DNA of 64,000 bases from Pyxicephalus adspersus (GCF_032062135.1 NC_092859.1:68071492-68135491), one strand, 5' to 3'. Numbered from the stretch's first letter, positions 45,360 through 59,480 are shown. Numbers and translations: made by a program. The notes: a model not told the origin generated them from the letters alone.

Positions 45360-48300
45360 GCATGCACAAACTACCAGGGCTGCTAGGATCAAGAACATAT
45401 TTCTCTCAAGCAATACTTAAAAAGACAATAGTGGAAGAGAAGACAATACCTTTTAACATTCAATTATGGAGAATAATGTGAATCCCCCTGCTCCCATGTG
45501 ACAGGTAATTCTTGCTAGAACCTACAAAGATTTTTTAGGGTATATGACACTGGGTAGACAAAGCTCTGGTTTCCTTTAAGGCTTATATTTTTAGCAATGT
45601 TTATTCTAAGAAAGTTTGTAGGAAGTGCAGCCAAATGGTTTTATCAGTCATACTGCTATTTATCTATCTATCTATAATTCAGCATTTACTTCTTGGTACT
45701 TTTCCAGACCGCATGTTTTACATTGAACAATATGCTTTTTGCATTGGCTTACACAAACCATTATGATAATACATTAATAATTACTGTAAAGGTTAACACA
45801 GTTCAACCTGCTATTTAGTTTTTGATTTCTTGTTGCAATACCAATGAGGGTTTTGGCAACAAAGGAATAAAATGCCAAGAAATGAGGAAAAGTCCTTCTT
45901 CTGCAACTCTCACATGGAACAGATACAAAGCTCATTGTGGCTTCCCTTGGCATTCAGCTTTAATCTGCGGTGCCATCTGTTTCACTGGGCTCTAGGCCAG
46001 ATTACTTTATTAAAGCAGTATGGGTCTCATAATTGTATTGTTCTTTTAATGTAAATATTGCCTAGCACAGTGTGAGCCAGTGAAGTGGAAGTGAATGCCA
46101 ACCTACATCAATTTCTAATATAGGATTCAAATAAAATATATAGGGTAAAGTGGAGCTCAGTACACCTTTTTGCACACAGGGCTAATTAAATAAAAGGCAT
46201 ATGTTGTTGATGGCTGAGGCCATTAAAATATTTGACTTGCATAATGCAGTGTGCATCATTAATGGAAGGAGACCGAGGCCACTGAAGTGAGTAAGTATTT
46301 CATATTTAGAATATTACAGTTGTGTAAGAGCAAGTTTTCGCTAATCTATTACTATAGTGAGATATGCCATATGTTAACTGGTTAACTTTTTCTTCCACAC
46401 CCAATAGAATTATGGATTTAACTTAAAAATAAAAAAAAATGTGAAAGACAACTCTCTGCAAGCAGGCAATGTCTTTTTTTTCAATAAAATAAATGTACCT
46501 GCCTGCTTGCATTCTTTTTTTAGAAAGTACACCTAAAACACATGCATGACCTACTGTATGCATGGGAGTTATATCATTTCTGCCCAACCTGATAGAAGTC
46601 CAGTTCAGAATGGCTGCTACTTATTTTCAGTTACACACAGGCACATTTCTCTCATTGTTGCTAAGAGAATTATTCGTTTTTCTCATATTTTGAGTTAAAA
46701 CGTGTTGATTCACACACATTGTGCTGGTTAACAATTTGATCATTGGGTCGGAAGTAGCCTTCACATGTGACTGTGGATTTTTATCTCAAAAGAAACATCT
46801 AGAGTCTGAATCAAGAACTCAGTTATGATTCTCATTATGATTCAGTAATGATACACATCAAATTATGTGCAGCAAGAAGGAGGACACCATCACCAGTGGT
46901 AGTAGACAAGAAAAGGTCCTCCCACCCTCCTCTTGGACTGGCTGGCTCGTTAACAATCTCAGTCACAGAAGGGAAACGAAGATAGTGAATTTGGCGCAGG
47001 GCCAGGGTACCTCATTTGAGTGTTTCAGAAGCTCAGCTGCCTCTTCTGTTTACACACAGTATTCCTGTCTTCTAGGAAATTTCGATATACAGTATCTATA
47101 TCATTTCTACAAACTTCTTATCAGTTCCCTAGTTGAAAGGACCCTTTAAATTCAGAAGAGGAGGAATAATTTCATGGGGAATTTTAGGAACTGGCAAGCA
47201 TAACCTCATCTGTGGCCTTTCTCACAACCAGAAGCTTTGCTGACAAGATACCTAGATGCCTAAACACCATCTTCTCATCATCTTATTAGTATTTTTTTGT
47301 CCTGTGGTTATCTAAAGTGGAGTTCGCATAGAAACTAATACAAATTTATGCTGTGCTGGTTGATGTCAGTAAAGTTATTTGTTACTTGTTACTAAGAGAA
47401 GGAGAAGTACAGAAAGGACTTATAAATGGCACATATTTTGCCAATGAGCAGTCTAGTGTTTGTGTCCTGTTTAGGATTTCTGACTGGACTTTGAATGGTG
47501 AAAGTCAGCTAAAGTTCCAAGGTGAGAAGAAGTTAGCTCTTAGTTGAGCAAAGGTTTAGGTCCTTAAGACCATGGCAGTTTATTGAGAATTAACAAAAAA
47601 TCTTAAAGACATAGCCTTCTTTTGAACAGTTACATATTAGGTATTCATATATTTTTATATTTTTCCTCAAATTTATTGTACAATTTTTGTAGCTACTTAA
47701 AAATGAAGACTACAAACTGATGATTTTGATGATGATTTTTAACAAGCAAAAAAGGCAATATTACTGTGTTACTTACGGATAAAAACATAAGCGTAATATT
47801 AACATATAATGACTTTTGGATGACCATGAGATGTCATGCTATTTCAAGTGACATGAATTATCCATTGTTAGATGACTCTCAGTTAATCTCTTTGGAGTGC
47901 CTTTAAATGGTATTACATTTTTTAATCCCATAGATTATACAAAAAAAAGGCAATGGATTTTTCAGGGAAACAATACCACAGACAGTACTGTTTATAAGAT
48001 TATACAGAATATGTTAAAAAAAAGAAATCATACTTTGAGAGTGCCACATTATAAGAATAGCTATTTTTGTCACTGAAAGTTTGTAGTGTCAGATCTACTT
48101 GAAAAATGTCTTTCGTGCACGCATTTTTCCAGAGTAATGAGAAAATGTTCATATATTTTGAGTAATTTACCTTTGACAGATGAACAGCTTTAACAAGGCT
48201 TCTGGGACATGATAAAGTCACTATCATGTACAATACAATAGACCTTTCAAAAAATCATTGTCTGATGGATTGCTCTACTTGGTAGTACAGAATACTCAAA

Positions 48301-50379
48301 GAAAAAAATAATGTAACAATAACCCTTACATTATCAAGCCTTACTAACTGTACGGCTTCTGTACATGAATATATTATATATATAAGGTGAAACCTCTTTT
48401 CGGAATGGGAAAGCTAATGAGCCAAAGACAAATATGAGGTGCTGAACTGGAACTTTTTATATAGTCTGCTCTCTAATATCTTATTATTATGAAACAAGTT
48501 ATTACAGAAAGAATTTTAGTTGTGTTGGCTAGCTTCAGGTCAAATGGCCCAGATGCAGAGTTCCATGACTCTTTTTTGTGCACCTCAGTGATTTTTTATG
48601 TCCAGAAAAGATTAATCCTAAATAAAATACTTTATTGAAATGTTGTGTACTCCTACGCCAGGTAACCCTGTACAACCCAAAAATCAAGTTGAAATATGTG
48701 GAATGCCATTGCTGATCTGTACTTAAATTAATGGTAGTTATCTGCTCATCATGCTGATCCAGTGGTTAATGGGTTAAGCCATATTACTAGACCAAAAATG
48801 CAAATAAGAAAACACAACATATTTGCACAGCTACCTAAGGGTAGACAACCCTTTTAGTTAAGGTAACAATGACCTTCTTTTTTTGTATGTGGTTTAAAAC
48901 CCTTTAAAAAAAACAAAACACTAAAACTTAAAGCATTTCGTAGATCATTAATTTTGTTTTTTTTCTGCATCATCAGGAAAATAAATACTGAGCATGACGT
49001 CAAAATATAGTATATAGCAAAAACCATGCATTAATAAATAAAAAAAAATATATACAATAACATTAAATAAAATATTCAACTATTTAAATATTCACATCAG
49101 ATAAAAAAAGAAATCCAAACAATCATGCACACTTAGATGACATATATAGGGAGAGAGCGGACCTATGTTACTAATTATTAGTATATCTAAAGATCTAAAA
49201 GAAAGTTTAGATATTTTCTAATTGTTGGTTTAAGGATGTGCCAAACCATTTTGGCTTGTTGGATGTTGAACATTAAAGTCCCTGAGTCCCTGACTTAAAA
49301 TTCCATGCAGTGAAACAGCCTAATAGAAGCATACTTGATGTTAAAAACGTGATATTTGTTCACCAAATGGAACGAATGTGAATATAAGGCAAATTCAACT
49401 GCCTTGAGCTTACAGAAAATAAAGAATGCAGCTACTTGTCATAAACTCTTGCTAAAGCTACCTACAGATTTCAAACAGCAGACAGCTATCCATGCATGTA
49501 GCAGCAACCAAATGTTTTCTATACAAAAAAGTATACATATTCACAGATCAGGTATTCAAGAAATCTCTCTGCCATCATTCCTGTAAGGTGCTGGGTATTC
49601 TTTCCCGCTTTTGTGTGTTTTAGTTCTTCCTGTTGGATTTTTCCACAATATAAACAAACCTTAATTTAAAGAGTGGAACCTTTAAGAATGGTTGAGCAGA
49701 TCTAACTAATGGAATCTTCAATATATGTAAAAAGCTAACAGTTGGTTTAATTTTCCACCCTCATAAAAACCTTTAAAACATCAGTTGACTATCTAAGCTT
49801 GTAAAACTATGTGTTAGTAACTTCGTGATTAGTATTCTTTGAGGAATTTGGTCTGTAGTCCTTTGAACCATTACCATGCAAGAGCATGAATATAAACAAA
49901 TTTATTATTCTCACATCCATTCCAATTATGTGGCCCTTACCCAGAACAATGGCTTGGATTTATTTGGAATGATTATTTATCTCAGTTAGCTACTTATTAT
50001 AGTTTGCATAAATATCTATATATATACACACTTCTCCTGGTACTGTTCCCTCAGAGACTGTCTTGATCCACACATCACATCAAAATTTTAAAAATTATCT
50101 GATTTCTGAAATACTTTGCCTCTTTAAAACTATCACTTAAATATATTTATTTAATGTAACAAAGAAATGTATACTAATATGTACTTCAGGCAGATTCCAA
50201 GGTCAAATGTGCTCTGGCTTAACATAACCAGGCATATCATTTTTCTTAAGAAAAATGTAAGAAAACATGGTTGCCGATGGTAAGTGCCCTCTATCTATCC
50301 ATCCATCTTAATAGGACAAGCCTCTGTCCTAAAAAGAAGTCACAGCAAACTTTCTTAAACAAATAGCTTTTATGCAATA
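45360..50379. other. no gene recognised
   Basis: About 5 kb of AT-rich sequence with short chance frames only. The longest (46865-47149) has no recognisable motif, and no repeat boundaries could be set. Confidence 0.45.
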
Positions 50380-50861
50380 CAGGTAGTCCCCGGGATAAGG
50401 ACATCCTACATACGAACAACTCCAAGATACGAGCAAGGCTTTCCTGCTCACTCGTGTGCAGGACAGAGACTTGATCAGGGGGAGGGGGCAATTTGCATGA
50501 CTTGCAGAAGAAATCTTTTACTAAACACAGCTGAGACTGAGCTCTTCTGCAACATCTTTTAACTCTTTAATAACCATAATAAACTCTGCAGTTGTTTTTT
50601 TTGCATATCAAAGCACAGTTTGTTTTAAAAGTTAATGAATGTCTAGGCTCCATAAAGTTTTTTTTTTTGCTTTGTTTGTGATTAACTCATAGTGACAGTA
50701 ACTGACACCAGGCTGCCAAACAATATGTTGAGACAAACATCAGTCCTACTTGCATTTATTAAAATAATGTACCTGTTCTGACTTATATACCAGTTCAACT
50801 TAAGGTAACTGGCAGAACAAACCTACAGTCCCTATCTTGTATGTTACCTGGGGACTACCTG
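50380..50861. mobile_element. Tigger-like MITE, 482 bp
   Basis: CAGGTAGTCCCCGGG at the left and CCTGGGGACTACCTG at the right are inverted copies, flanked by TA at 50378-50379 and 50862-50863. This TIR type is typical of Tigger/pogo-derived short elements. There is no transposase. Confidence 0.82.
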
Positions 50862-50863
50862 TA

Positions 50864-53800
50864 CATAATGTCAATTTCAAGTATGTTGCTGACAGGACTG
50901 CTTTAGGATACAATTTATGTTAGTAATATTTTCATTATTTGGTAAGTTAATTTTAAAGGACGTTTTTAGAAAATGTTAAAATTGGTTTTTTTCTTTCTTT
51001 TGGTAAAAATATTTTCATAAGTTTAACCAATTAGTATTTGTGTAGAGCAGTTCCCCTAATCCTTTTTACCATGCATGACAACTAACAAAGTAACCATACA
51101 AAATCTAATTTAAAAAAAAGTGCAATAATTTGTAGAGCTTTTCCTTTAATAATGAAATAATGACATATATTTTCCTAAGCCTATATAGCACTCCTGGTGC
51201 TAAGCAGCAAGGGCTGTGTGCCTGTGTGAACCAGTCGCTCTGCTATATGTTTTATTTCAAGGACTTTTGTTTTGGTGAAACACCCCTGCGATAGAAAAAT
51301 GTTTCAATTTTTTTAACATAATAATTATAGGCAGGAGTCCTAAGGAGACACTGTTGTCTGGACTTACCTCATTGCCAGGCTGCCATTGAAGTTAAGCCTC
51401 ACACTATGATGAAGGCAAAGTAGAGGAAAGTAGAACTGCCATTTCTGAACTGTACCTCTTTGTGCCCAAAAATAGGGTTTAACAATCTAAAAAACAAAAG
51501 ACTAGGATGATTATTTAAAGATAGACTGGAAGGCCCATGGAAAAAATGTGTTCTATGAATTTGTTCTCATCAACCACCAATGATCTTACAATAAATGATC
51601 TTCCCCCACTGACAGGAGCTGCCCCCTTTTTAGGCAGCTTGGGATAGCCTTTTATGGATAGGAGAGGGGGCACACATTCTTGCTGCCCTATTTCTTATTC
51701 AAGAAGGTCCCAAGCCTAATAAATAGTAAGGTTTCTATTTAAGAGGGGGACCCCAGTCTATGTTTTGATTTATTTTGTTAAAATCCTTTAGAAAATCTGG
51801 GTGGCTAACTGTGACAGCTGTCACAGTCTGCTGGCCTAATTGGCGGATCCATATTATATTTGTCAATGACAGTACAGGAACAAATACTAGTATTTTAGAA
51901 CTGGAATCTAATAGCTAGGGTAGTTAGCTGTCAACTGGTGATGTGCCTGGGTGTATCTTCATCTGACCTACTTAAGAAAAAAGACATGCACTGCATTACT
52001 AAACCAGACGTTTAAAATGTGGTGCTATTAGGAAATTAAAAAAAAGAACACAGTGAACAGTTAGGGCTTATAACTCACTACATTTCCACTAATATGGAAC
52101 TGTCTATGTTTCGTGAAAAAACTAGTCACATGTGGGGTAATGGAATTGAGTCTTTTAAGCTTTAAGTTGTTATCCATGTTAAAAAGACTCAAGTCTGTGG
52201 AGTTCAACCAAGAAGAAAATTAAAAAAGTAAAAAATACATATTTGGGAAAACTTTATAATAAATTCTGTACATTTAGAAATGCATCCATATTTTTCATTA
52301 AACAATCTAATAAAACTAAAACTACTTTTTGAGGTATTGAATGCATCCAGTTAATGTTTGGCATTTAATCAGTGGTTAATTACATTATTAAGGAACAATG
52401 GACAAAAAAGGCATGCAGTATATGCTGTAGTCTATTTCTAACAGCAGTCTTTTCCTTCTTAACCTCCCTTCCCCCGGCCCCATGTATCACTTACCACAAA
52501 TTTATAATTTGATCATCCTGCAAGCAGAGGTATTGATTATTGATTATTGACGTTTTTAGCATGTTTGTTACATTGCAGATAGGGTAGTTTAAATTATTTT
52601 AAACTACGGAAAACAAACACATTTAAGCCCAACTATAGATAACACGTTCTAAGCAGATTGATACAATCAGATACAGGCTGACCAAATACACAGTAAATAC
52701 CACGGTGTATATTACACTTTGCCCAAATCCTAGTACCTGTCACTTGTACTAGACACCTTCGCCTACAAAAAAAATGAAAAAAAATAAAAAAATAAAAATA
52801 ATGGAATTGTACAGTGGTGTGCAAAGTAGTGAGTAATTGTGGTCAGTGAGATGCAGGAAATATCTTTTATACAAATCACATTCTATACAAATTGAACAAA
52901 CTTGAATCTGATTCATCAAACGCTATTCTTGCAGAGTTTGATTGACTCAATCTTAAGTCAGTGCAATTTGCCGGAAATGTCCATATCATTGACCATCCCT
53001 AGTAGTGAGAGTGATGGTGGAAGCTCAGATACAATGGTAAAAGTGCGGAGCACTACCCATACCAAATTTTTGCAGCATTTTGCTATGCTTTCTAAAGCAT
53101 ATTTTAGTTGCCACTTTATTTTTACAATAGTAGTAGCTGGGCTCTTGTAGAGTTGACCTGGTGGTGACCATGCTTGCACTTTCATTATTTTATTCACCCC
53201 CACCCTTTTTTGTCCACCTTTCTGTTTTGATGATTTTCACTTCTACCATGCATGTGAACTGTTTTCCCATCACTTTTTGACAGTGGTCACCATTAGGACC
53301 AATGGGGAATGTGAATTTCACACACAAGACCTACAGTATACTGCTTGCAAAGCCCATTTTCCACAAATCTAGGTGGTCATTAAACAAAAAACCACTGTGC
53401 TATAAGCTAGGCAATGCTCAGAACCAATCAAAGGAACAATTACCACATTATTGGTCTCTCAGAACAGCTAAAGCCTGTCTTTTTTCTGGACATCTGTACC
53501 CTGAAAATTATTATCTGGCACAATTGGAGCTTAACTAAAACTGCAGATCGGAAAAGGCACACCATTTAGGACCATCCAAACTGGATAACCCAAACCCACG
53601 TCTATTCATTGTAAAATATTTAGACTGATAAGATAAGATGACAACTAAACTAATATTCTTGGAGTTCTTAGATCTACTAATTATGTTGTGTTTGAAGGTC
53701 ACTACCGTGCCATAAACGCAAATCGTTCTTAAAAGTTTGCACTGTTTAGTTGAAAAGCAAATCTGCTTTTCTCTTGCATACATTGCCATATTACATATTT

Positions 53801-54267
53801 ATACCTCAGAAGATTGCCATCAGACTTTGTAAATGAATTATTGATCTCACATGCAGAGGACTAGCAATCAAGCTAACTCCTTTGGCTGCAGCACTTTTTA
53901 CTAACCTCCACAGAACGCAATTGTTTTGTGAGTGGCTGTAAGTGCATGATATATAATCATTATATATGTTTTTACCTATAGTTCATTACCTTGACGAATA
54001 CTGCAACTATGACCTTTTTTGCATTTAGGGACTTGTTATGATTCCACCTAGGAAAAAAAGGTAGTCCAGAGATGTATAATGTTGTTTTCCATAAAATCTT
54101 GTTTTTACAAGATGCATTTTGCTTTATGGTGTTCAACTGTTTTTCTATTTTTACGTACTGTGTATTATGACTTATCGTCTATGCATCATTATTATTAGGT
54201 TTATATATTATGAATAATATTAAGGTCAGGCCCACACTATTTAGCCTGTGATATTATTTTCAGGAAG
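50864..54267. other. no gene recognised
   Basis: AT-rich sequence with chance frames. 51040-51300 has words (AGCAGTTCCCCTAATCC, GTGAAACACCCCTGCG) that may be an hAT-like MITE remnant. Confidence 0.35.
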
Positions 54268-55299
54268 TACCGTATTTTTCGGACCATAAGACGCACTGGA
54301 CCATAAGACGCACCAGTTTTTAGAGAAGGGAAATGAAGAAAAAAATATTCTGAAACAAATAGTGTCCTAAAATATTTTATGTGCATTAAAAACCAANNNN
54401 NNNNNNNNNNNNNNNNNNNNNNNNNNNNNNNNNNNNNNNNNNNNNNNNNNNNNNNNNNNNNNNNNNNNNNNNNNNNNNNNNNNNNNNNNNNNNNNNNNNN
54501 NNNNNNNNNNNNNNNNNNNNNNNNNNNNNNNNNNNNNNNNNNNNNNNNNNNNNNNNNNNNNNNNNNNNNNNNNNNNNNNNNNNNNNNNNNNNNNNNNNNN
54601 NNNNNNNNNNNNNNNNNNNNNNNNNNNNNNNNNNNNNNNNNNNNNNNNNNNNNNNNNNNNNNNNNNNNNNNNNNNNNNNNNNNNNNNNNNNNNNNNNNNN
54701 NNNNNNNNNNNNNNNNNNNNNNNNNNNNNNNNNNNNNNNNNNNNNNNNNNNNNNNNNNNNNNNNNNNNNNNNNNNNNNNNNNNNNNNNNNNNNNNNNNNN
54801 NNNNNNNNNNNNNNNNNNNNNNNNNNNNNNNNNNNNNNNNNNNNNNNNNNNNNNNNNNNNNNNNNNNNNNNNNNNNNNNNNNNNNNNNNNNNNNNNNNNN
54901 NNNNNNNNNNNNNNNNNNNNNNNNNNNNNNNNNNNNNNNNNNNNNNNNNNNNNNNNNNNNNNNNNNNNNNNNNNNNNNNNNNNNNNNNNNNNNNNNNNNN
55001 NNNNNNNNNNNNNNNNNNNNNNNNNNNNNNNNNNNNNNNNNNNNNNNNNNNNNNNNNNNNNNNNNNNNNNNNNNNNNNNNNNNNNNNNNNNNNNNNNNNN
55101 NNNNNNNNNNNNNNNNNNNNNNNNNNNNNNNNNNNNNNNNNNNNNNNNNNNNNNNNNNNNNNNNNNNNNNNNNNNNNNNNNNNNNNNNNNNNNNNNNNNN
55201 NNNNNNNNNNNNNNNNNNNNNNNNNNNNNNNNNNNNNNGGACTTTTTCCCCCCACTTCTGGGGGAAAAAAGTGCGTCTTATGGTCCGAAAAATACGGTA
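54268..55299. mobile_element. MITE with TACCGTATTTTTCGGACC termini, interrupted by an assembly gap
   Basis: The left end TACCGTATTTTTCGGACC, then ATAAGACGCAC, is mirrored by the right end GTGCGTCTTATGGTCC, then GAAAAATACGGTA. The left TIR is partly repeated inside (GGACCATAAGACGCAC twice at 54290-54316). The middle is unknown because of 842 N. Confidence 0.85.
54397..55238. other. assembly gap, 842 N
   Basis: A run of N lies entirely inside the TACCG MITE. The long open frames reported across it on both strands consist of unknown residues. Confidence 1.
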
Positions 55300-56550
55300 T
55301 ATTGGAAAGATGGTCTTTGCAGACAGCGCAAATATGCAGGCAATAGGTCACTCCCCTATGCATTGCACAAGCAAATATTTATAACATTACTGAATTATCT
55401 CTAATAAACAGCTTCATAGCTTGCTATGGTATAGTTCTTCAGATTTTGGTGATTTTAAAACAAAATCCCTCTGGGTACCTATTGAGAATTACAGGACATG
55501 CACTCAAGGTGTTCGCAACCAGTGACACCCCTGCTAGAAAGTAAATGTTCTAATACACTGACCCCATAATCTTTTTTAATACACCAAAAAAGGAAACATA
55601 GAACAAGGTCACAGTTGCATTTAATTTAGAATGACATGTGAAAAGCTAAAAAATCCAATCTAGAATAACATAACAGGTTCCTAGAAAGGTTAATTGAGTG
55701 ATATCACTATTATAACAAAAATACCTAAAAATGTTTAGTGACTGGAGAAAATACATTTGTACTCTAATTTATACTTACAGCTTTATTCCTTTACTAAATA
55801 TGAAGTGGAGCCCACATATTGCTTCAGACATTCAATCTGTGTTAAAGTACGTAAATGACAATTGGAATGTTACAGTTAATGAAGCTCCTGACAGGAACAT
55901 CTCCCAAGGACACAGCATTTTAACTCCTCAGAGATAGTAATATCTACACAGCATTTTCTACCTGCTACAATATATTTGAACATGCTCACTGATGACAGCT
56001 GTGTGCACTTTCATTTTTCGCCAACGACTCAAAATAGGCTTAAGGGAAATACTTTGTTCCATTGTTTGTATTGTTGCTCATAGCACTGTATTTGCTCCAT
56101 AACATGTCATAGGACTTTTAATGGTTTTGCTGGTTTTTCTAGAAAAGTTTACACTAGTGTTTTTGAAAATGCATCCAAATTACATTAAATATTCATGTGA
56201 CTTTTGTGATGTTTTGAAACGTTTTAATGCATTTTGTTTTGGCCGATTTATTGGAAAACACATTTAATGACATCTGGCACAGATCAAACCTTTTGTGCTG
56301 AGAAACAAAGCATCAACCAGTATGCCATCATTAAAGAATATTGTGAATGCAAAAGCATAGTGCCAAACCTACACAAATTAGTATAATTTTTTTTGTACAT
56401 AACCGTAAATATTTAAAATTTAGCTTTGGGCAAGTTGATAAATAGTTGAAATACATACAAAGGAATTATTTTACATGAAAAATGATTTGTAATTCTACAA
56501 TCTAGGTACAGATAGGACAGAAAAATAATGCTAAATATTATTTTTTATTG
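55300..56550. other. no gene recognised
   Basis: AT-rich sequence; nothing supported. Confidence 0.45.
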
Positions 56551-56555
56551 CCAAT

Positions 56556-57067
56556 TGTCACGCATGGGGAGTCCGGACCACTAGAAGGTGCTATGGCTTT
56601 CACGGGAGTGGAGTGGGCTTTGAGAAGGGCCAAGGCACAGTCTATGCAATAACCAGGTTTTCTCCAGAGCCTCTGGGGGTGAGGATGTTGCGCCGCTGGT
56701 TACTGATAGGTTGCGGTCCTTGGGCACACCAAGGTGGGCAAATCACGGTACCAAATCACAAAGCAGAAGCATAGTCGAGGAAAGCCGGGGTTGAGGCAGT
56801 CAGCAAGCAAGAAAGGTCAGGTTACACACCAGGTGTAAAGGAACTAGCTCACAGAACTAGGGGCTCGGCACTAGTGAAGACTTGTTGCAGGAACACTTAC
56901 TGCAGTGTGTGAGCTGCACTAGGGCTGGTCCAGAGGGTATTTTCTGATTGGCCAGTGGATTGGACGGAATTGATAAAGCTTGGAAAAGAGGCACACTCAG
57001 CGTCAGAATTGCCGCATGCGCAGGAGAGAGGCGTCTGCACTTTAGAGGGGAAGAGGTAAGTGTTACA
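56556..57067 (-). mobile_element. solo LTR, 512 bp, with 5-bp target-site duplication
   Basis: On the plus strand it starts TGTCACGCATGGGG and ends AAGTGTTACA, so on the minus strand it starts TGTAACACTTACC and ends GCATGCGTGACA (TG...CA). CCAAT lies on both sides (56551-56555 and 57068-57072). The GC-rich text (GTCCGGACCACTAGAAGG, GCCGCATGCGCAGG) resembles gypsy-type LTRs of frogs, which sets the proposed minus orientation. No internal coding region is present, so it is best explained by LTR-LTR recombination. Confidence 0.8.
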
Positions 57068-57072
57068 CCAAT

Positions 57073-58820
57073 TGCTTAGGGTAAAAGTACTGAAAAGGAT
57101 AGTGGTTGCTGATCATGGGGCCATTATTGTGGCTGTTCTGTGTCTGGGCCAATTTACGCATGTTTCCTGCTTTGTGAATGTGCCCAATCTGGTGGTAACA
57201 GATTTATGAAGGTCTACCCCTGCTCACAAGATGTCTTGGCAGTGGCCAGAAAGATCTGCTCCCACTTTAGTGAATTCTTTACTGCAAAAAATACATTTGT
57301 GGTCTTACAGAGGTAGAATGGTCTCCCATACCACAAAATGATCTGTGAAATGCCTGCCCGCTAGAACTCAAAAATATTTGCATAGCAAAAAATACCTTCA
57401 CTAACTGGACAGCCCATATCCCTCTAGTAGATCAACCCCATTATATTACTGTATTACCCATTGACACTTGAAGACTACAAGTGCCATTGTGCACACTGCA
57501 TTATGACAGCTGCTCTCGCTATACACATCAATGACTGGCTGTTTTGTGGTAACTAGTAGTTGGTGGTAAAATGAGGGGAGGGGGATGGGGAGAAGAGGCG
57601 GTGGGGTTGCAGTAGTAAAGTAGAGGAGCTGAACATAGGCCATTCTAAAATCTTTTATAGGTTTTCATGGTGTACATCTTATGTTTAAAATCTTTAGGTG
57701 ATTAAATAAATTCCAGACTATATTACAATGCAATAATCATATCATAACACATATCACATATCACCACACAAGTATATGAAAATGCAAACTTTTTTTTAAC
57801 TGTGGATTAAAAAGAGTTGGTATTTCTGTGTATGTTCCCACTAGTAAAATTCACCCCCTTTATTTGTCCTTACAAAATGAGGGGAAATTCAACATTTTAA
57901 ACTATCATTAGAGGTAGGTTAGGGAAAATCTTTCAACTAGGACACTGATTCTCAGGGTTGAAAACTTTGTTTATTTTGAAGAGATATCCTCTCATTTCCT
58001 GTTGTGTCTTTAGTACAGAAAGTGAAGGAAATCTCCCCAGCAGAATGCAGACTGAACTGACACTCTAACTAACATTTGTATTTTTATTTTAACATTAACA
58101 TTATGTATTTTTAATACAGATCTCAGTGCTAATTGTAGTGGAACATCTTCAGCTACCTTGGTTAATTCTTCTTTAATTTATTTATTTATTTATTTATTTT
58201 TTACCACATCACACACTGTCTCTCAATTCACAGGCACAACAGGGACAATATGAAGCTTGAGCAGATGGAAAAAACACACAAGTCACAGCTGCCTTAGTTA
58301 CTGCGGACATAAAACAGGAAACATGTTGCAGTCTGTGTAAGTATTTACATAATTCACTAATATATATTTCAACAATATGAAATGTGAACAAAAGTACAAT
58401 TGGATATATACTTTTTATTGTATTGGAAAATAAAAGTTTTGAAGGATTCTGAGCTGTTCAGTGAATTATCACTTTTTTACTTACCTTGGTGAATGAGGTA
58501 AAGCCCTGCTGACATCATCTGTGTAGACAAAAATCACTATCATTCCCAGTCACATTTACTTGCATGAGATTGGGAGTGATAACTAATTTTGATTTATAAA
58601 TCGCCTTAACCTTTTACAGTATACTCATTGGGAAAGGTAAGTGATTGTAAATCAGTTTCACTTTCTTTGGTGCAAATAAAAGCAACTACTGTTGAACAGG
58701 AGGGGTATAAGGAAGCCAGACCCCCAAAGAGTATTTAACTCTCCTTAATCTTCCTGGCTGATTTTTCATCAGTCTTGCACATGTATTCATAAAAAAAAAA
58801 AAAAAAAAAGGGAGAGGGCA
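57073..58820. other. no gene recognised
   Basis: AT-rich with a (TTTA)n run at 58174-58199 and an A run at 58790-58809. No genes supported. Confidence 0.45.
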
Positions 58821-59095
58821 CAATCATTGAGAAGATGCCTGGCAAAGGAGAAACTCATGACATTGTAATATAAGTAAGTATCTCTTACAAATGATACATA
58901 TAAGTAAGAGATACTTATATTACAATGTCAGGAGGTTCTCCTGTGCTGGGCATCTTCTCAATGATTGCAGCTGTGGCTTAATTTATTGAAATGAGTCTGC
59001 GATCCCCGGGGCACTAGAGGGTAATTAACCTCTAGTGCCCAGGGATTGCAGAGAATTTCCAGGGCTGCATGATGCAGCTCTAGAAATCCTCCTGT
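58821..59095. repeat. long hairpin and palindrome, same family as 9650-9910
   Basis: 58821-58888 and 58901-58967 are near-perfect inverted arms (CAATCATTGAGAAGATGCC against GGCATCTTCTCAATGATTG, with TGACATTGTAATATAAGTA inside), differing by an extra AGTA and a few substitutions. Next, 59009-59040 is a palindrome with exact 12-bp arms (GGGCACTAGAGG / CCTCTAGTGCCC) around GTAATTAA. GCGATCCCC and CCAGGGCTGCA tie it to the repeat at 9650. Confidence 0.7.
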
Positions 59096-59239
59096 TTGGC
59101 GAGAGCTCGACCTCTCAGCGAATCAGAAGGCTTTTCTTGCTTACATATTCGGTAAGCGAGAAAGGCCCAATTCGCCGTGAGATCGAACTTATTATTCTTG
59201 CTATCTCATCCCTACTGAGTTCCTCCTGGTGCTGGACAG

Positions 59240-59480
59240 TGTCTGCCCTCATCTGACGCAGTGTGTGGACAATTCCTTGATGATCAATGGAATTGGTGCT
59301 TTTGGTCCCCACATTCCCCAGACCAGAATTTATTAGATACCCTATGGAATCTTATGTATCTTGGGATACAATTCCAAGAGCCACACACTGTCCAGGAGCT
59401 CAATAATGCTCTCATCTACATCTTGGAGGAGTGGATTTTTATTTTCAGATCCATTTGTTTATTACCATTCTTATAGCCTT
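59240..59480 (+). pseudogene. Tc1-like transposase C-terminal fragment
   Basis: The plus strand reads WSPHSPDQNLLDTLWNL, then TVQELNNALIYILEEW, within 59261-59476. This matches the layout of Tc1-like DDE transposases: SPDLNPIEHLW, then a helical segment ending EEW. The catalytic glutamate expected after NPI is missing (LLDTLW). Upstream frames are broken and no terminal repeats were identified. Confidence 0.65.

Noticed and set aside
46865..47149. 94-codon plus frame as a small gene
   Set aside because: No motif, no splice context and no neighbouring exon candidates.
54379..55404. Frames of 341 and 325 codons on both strands
   Set aside because: They consist almost entirely of N-derived unknown residues.
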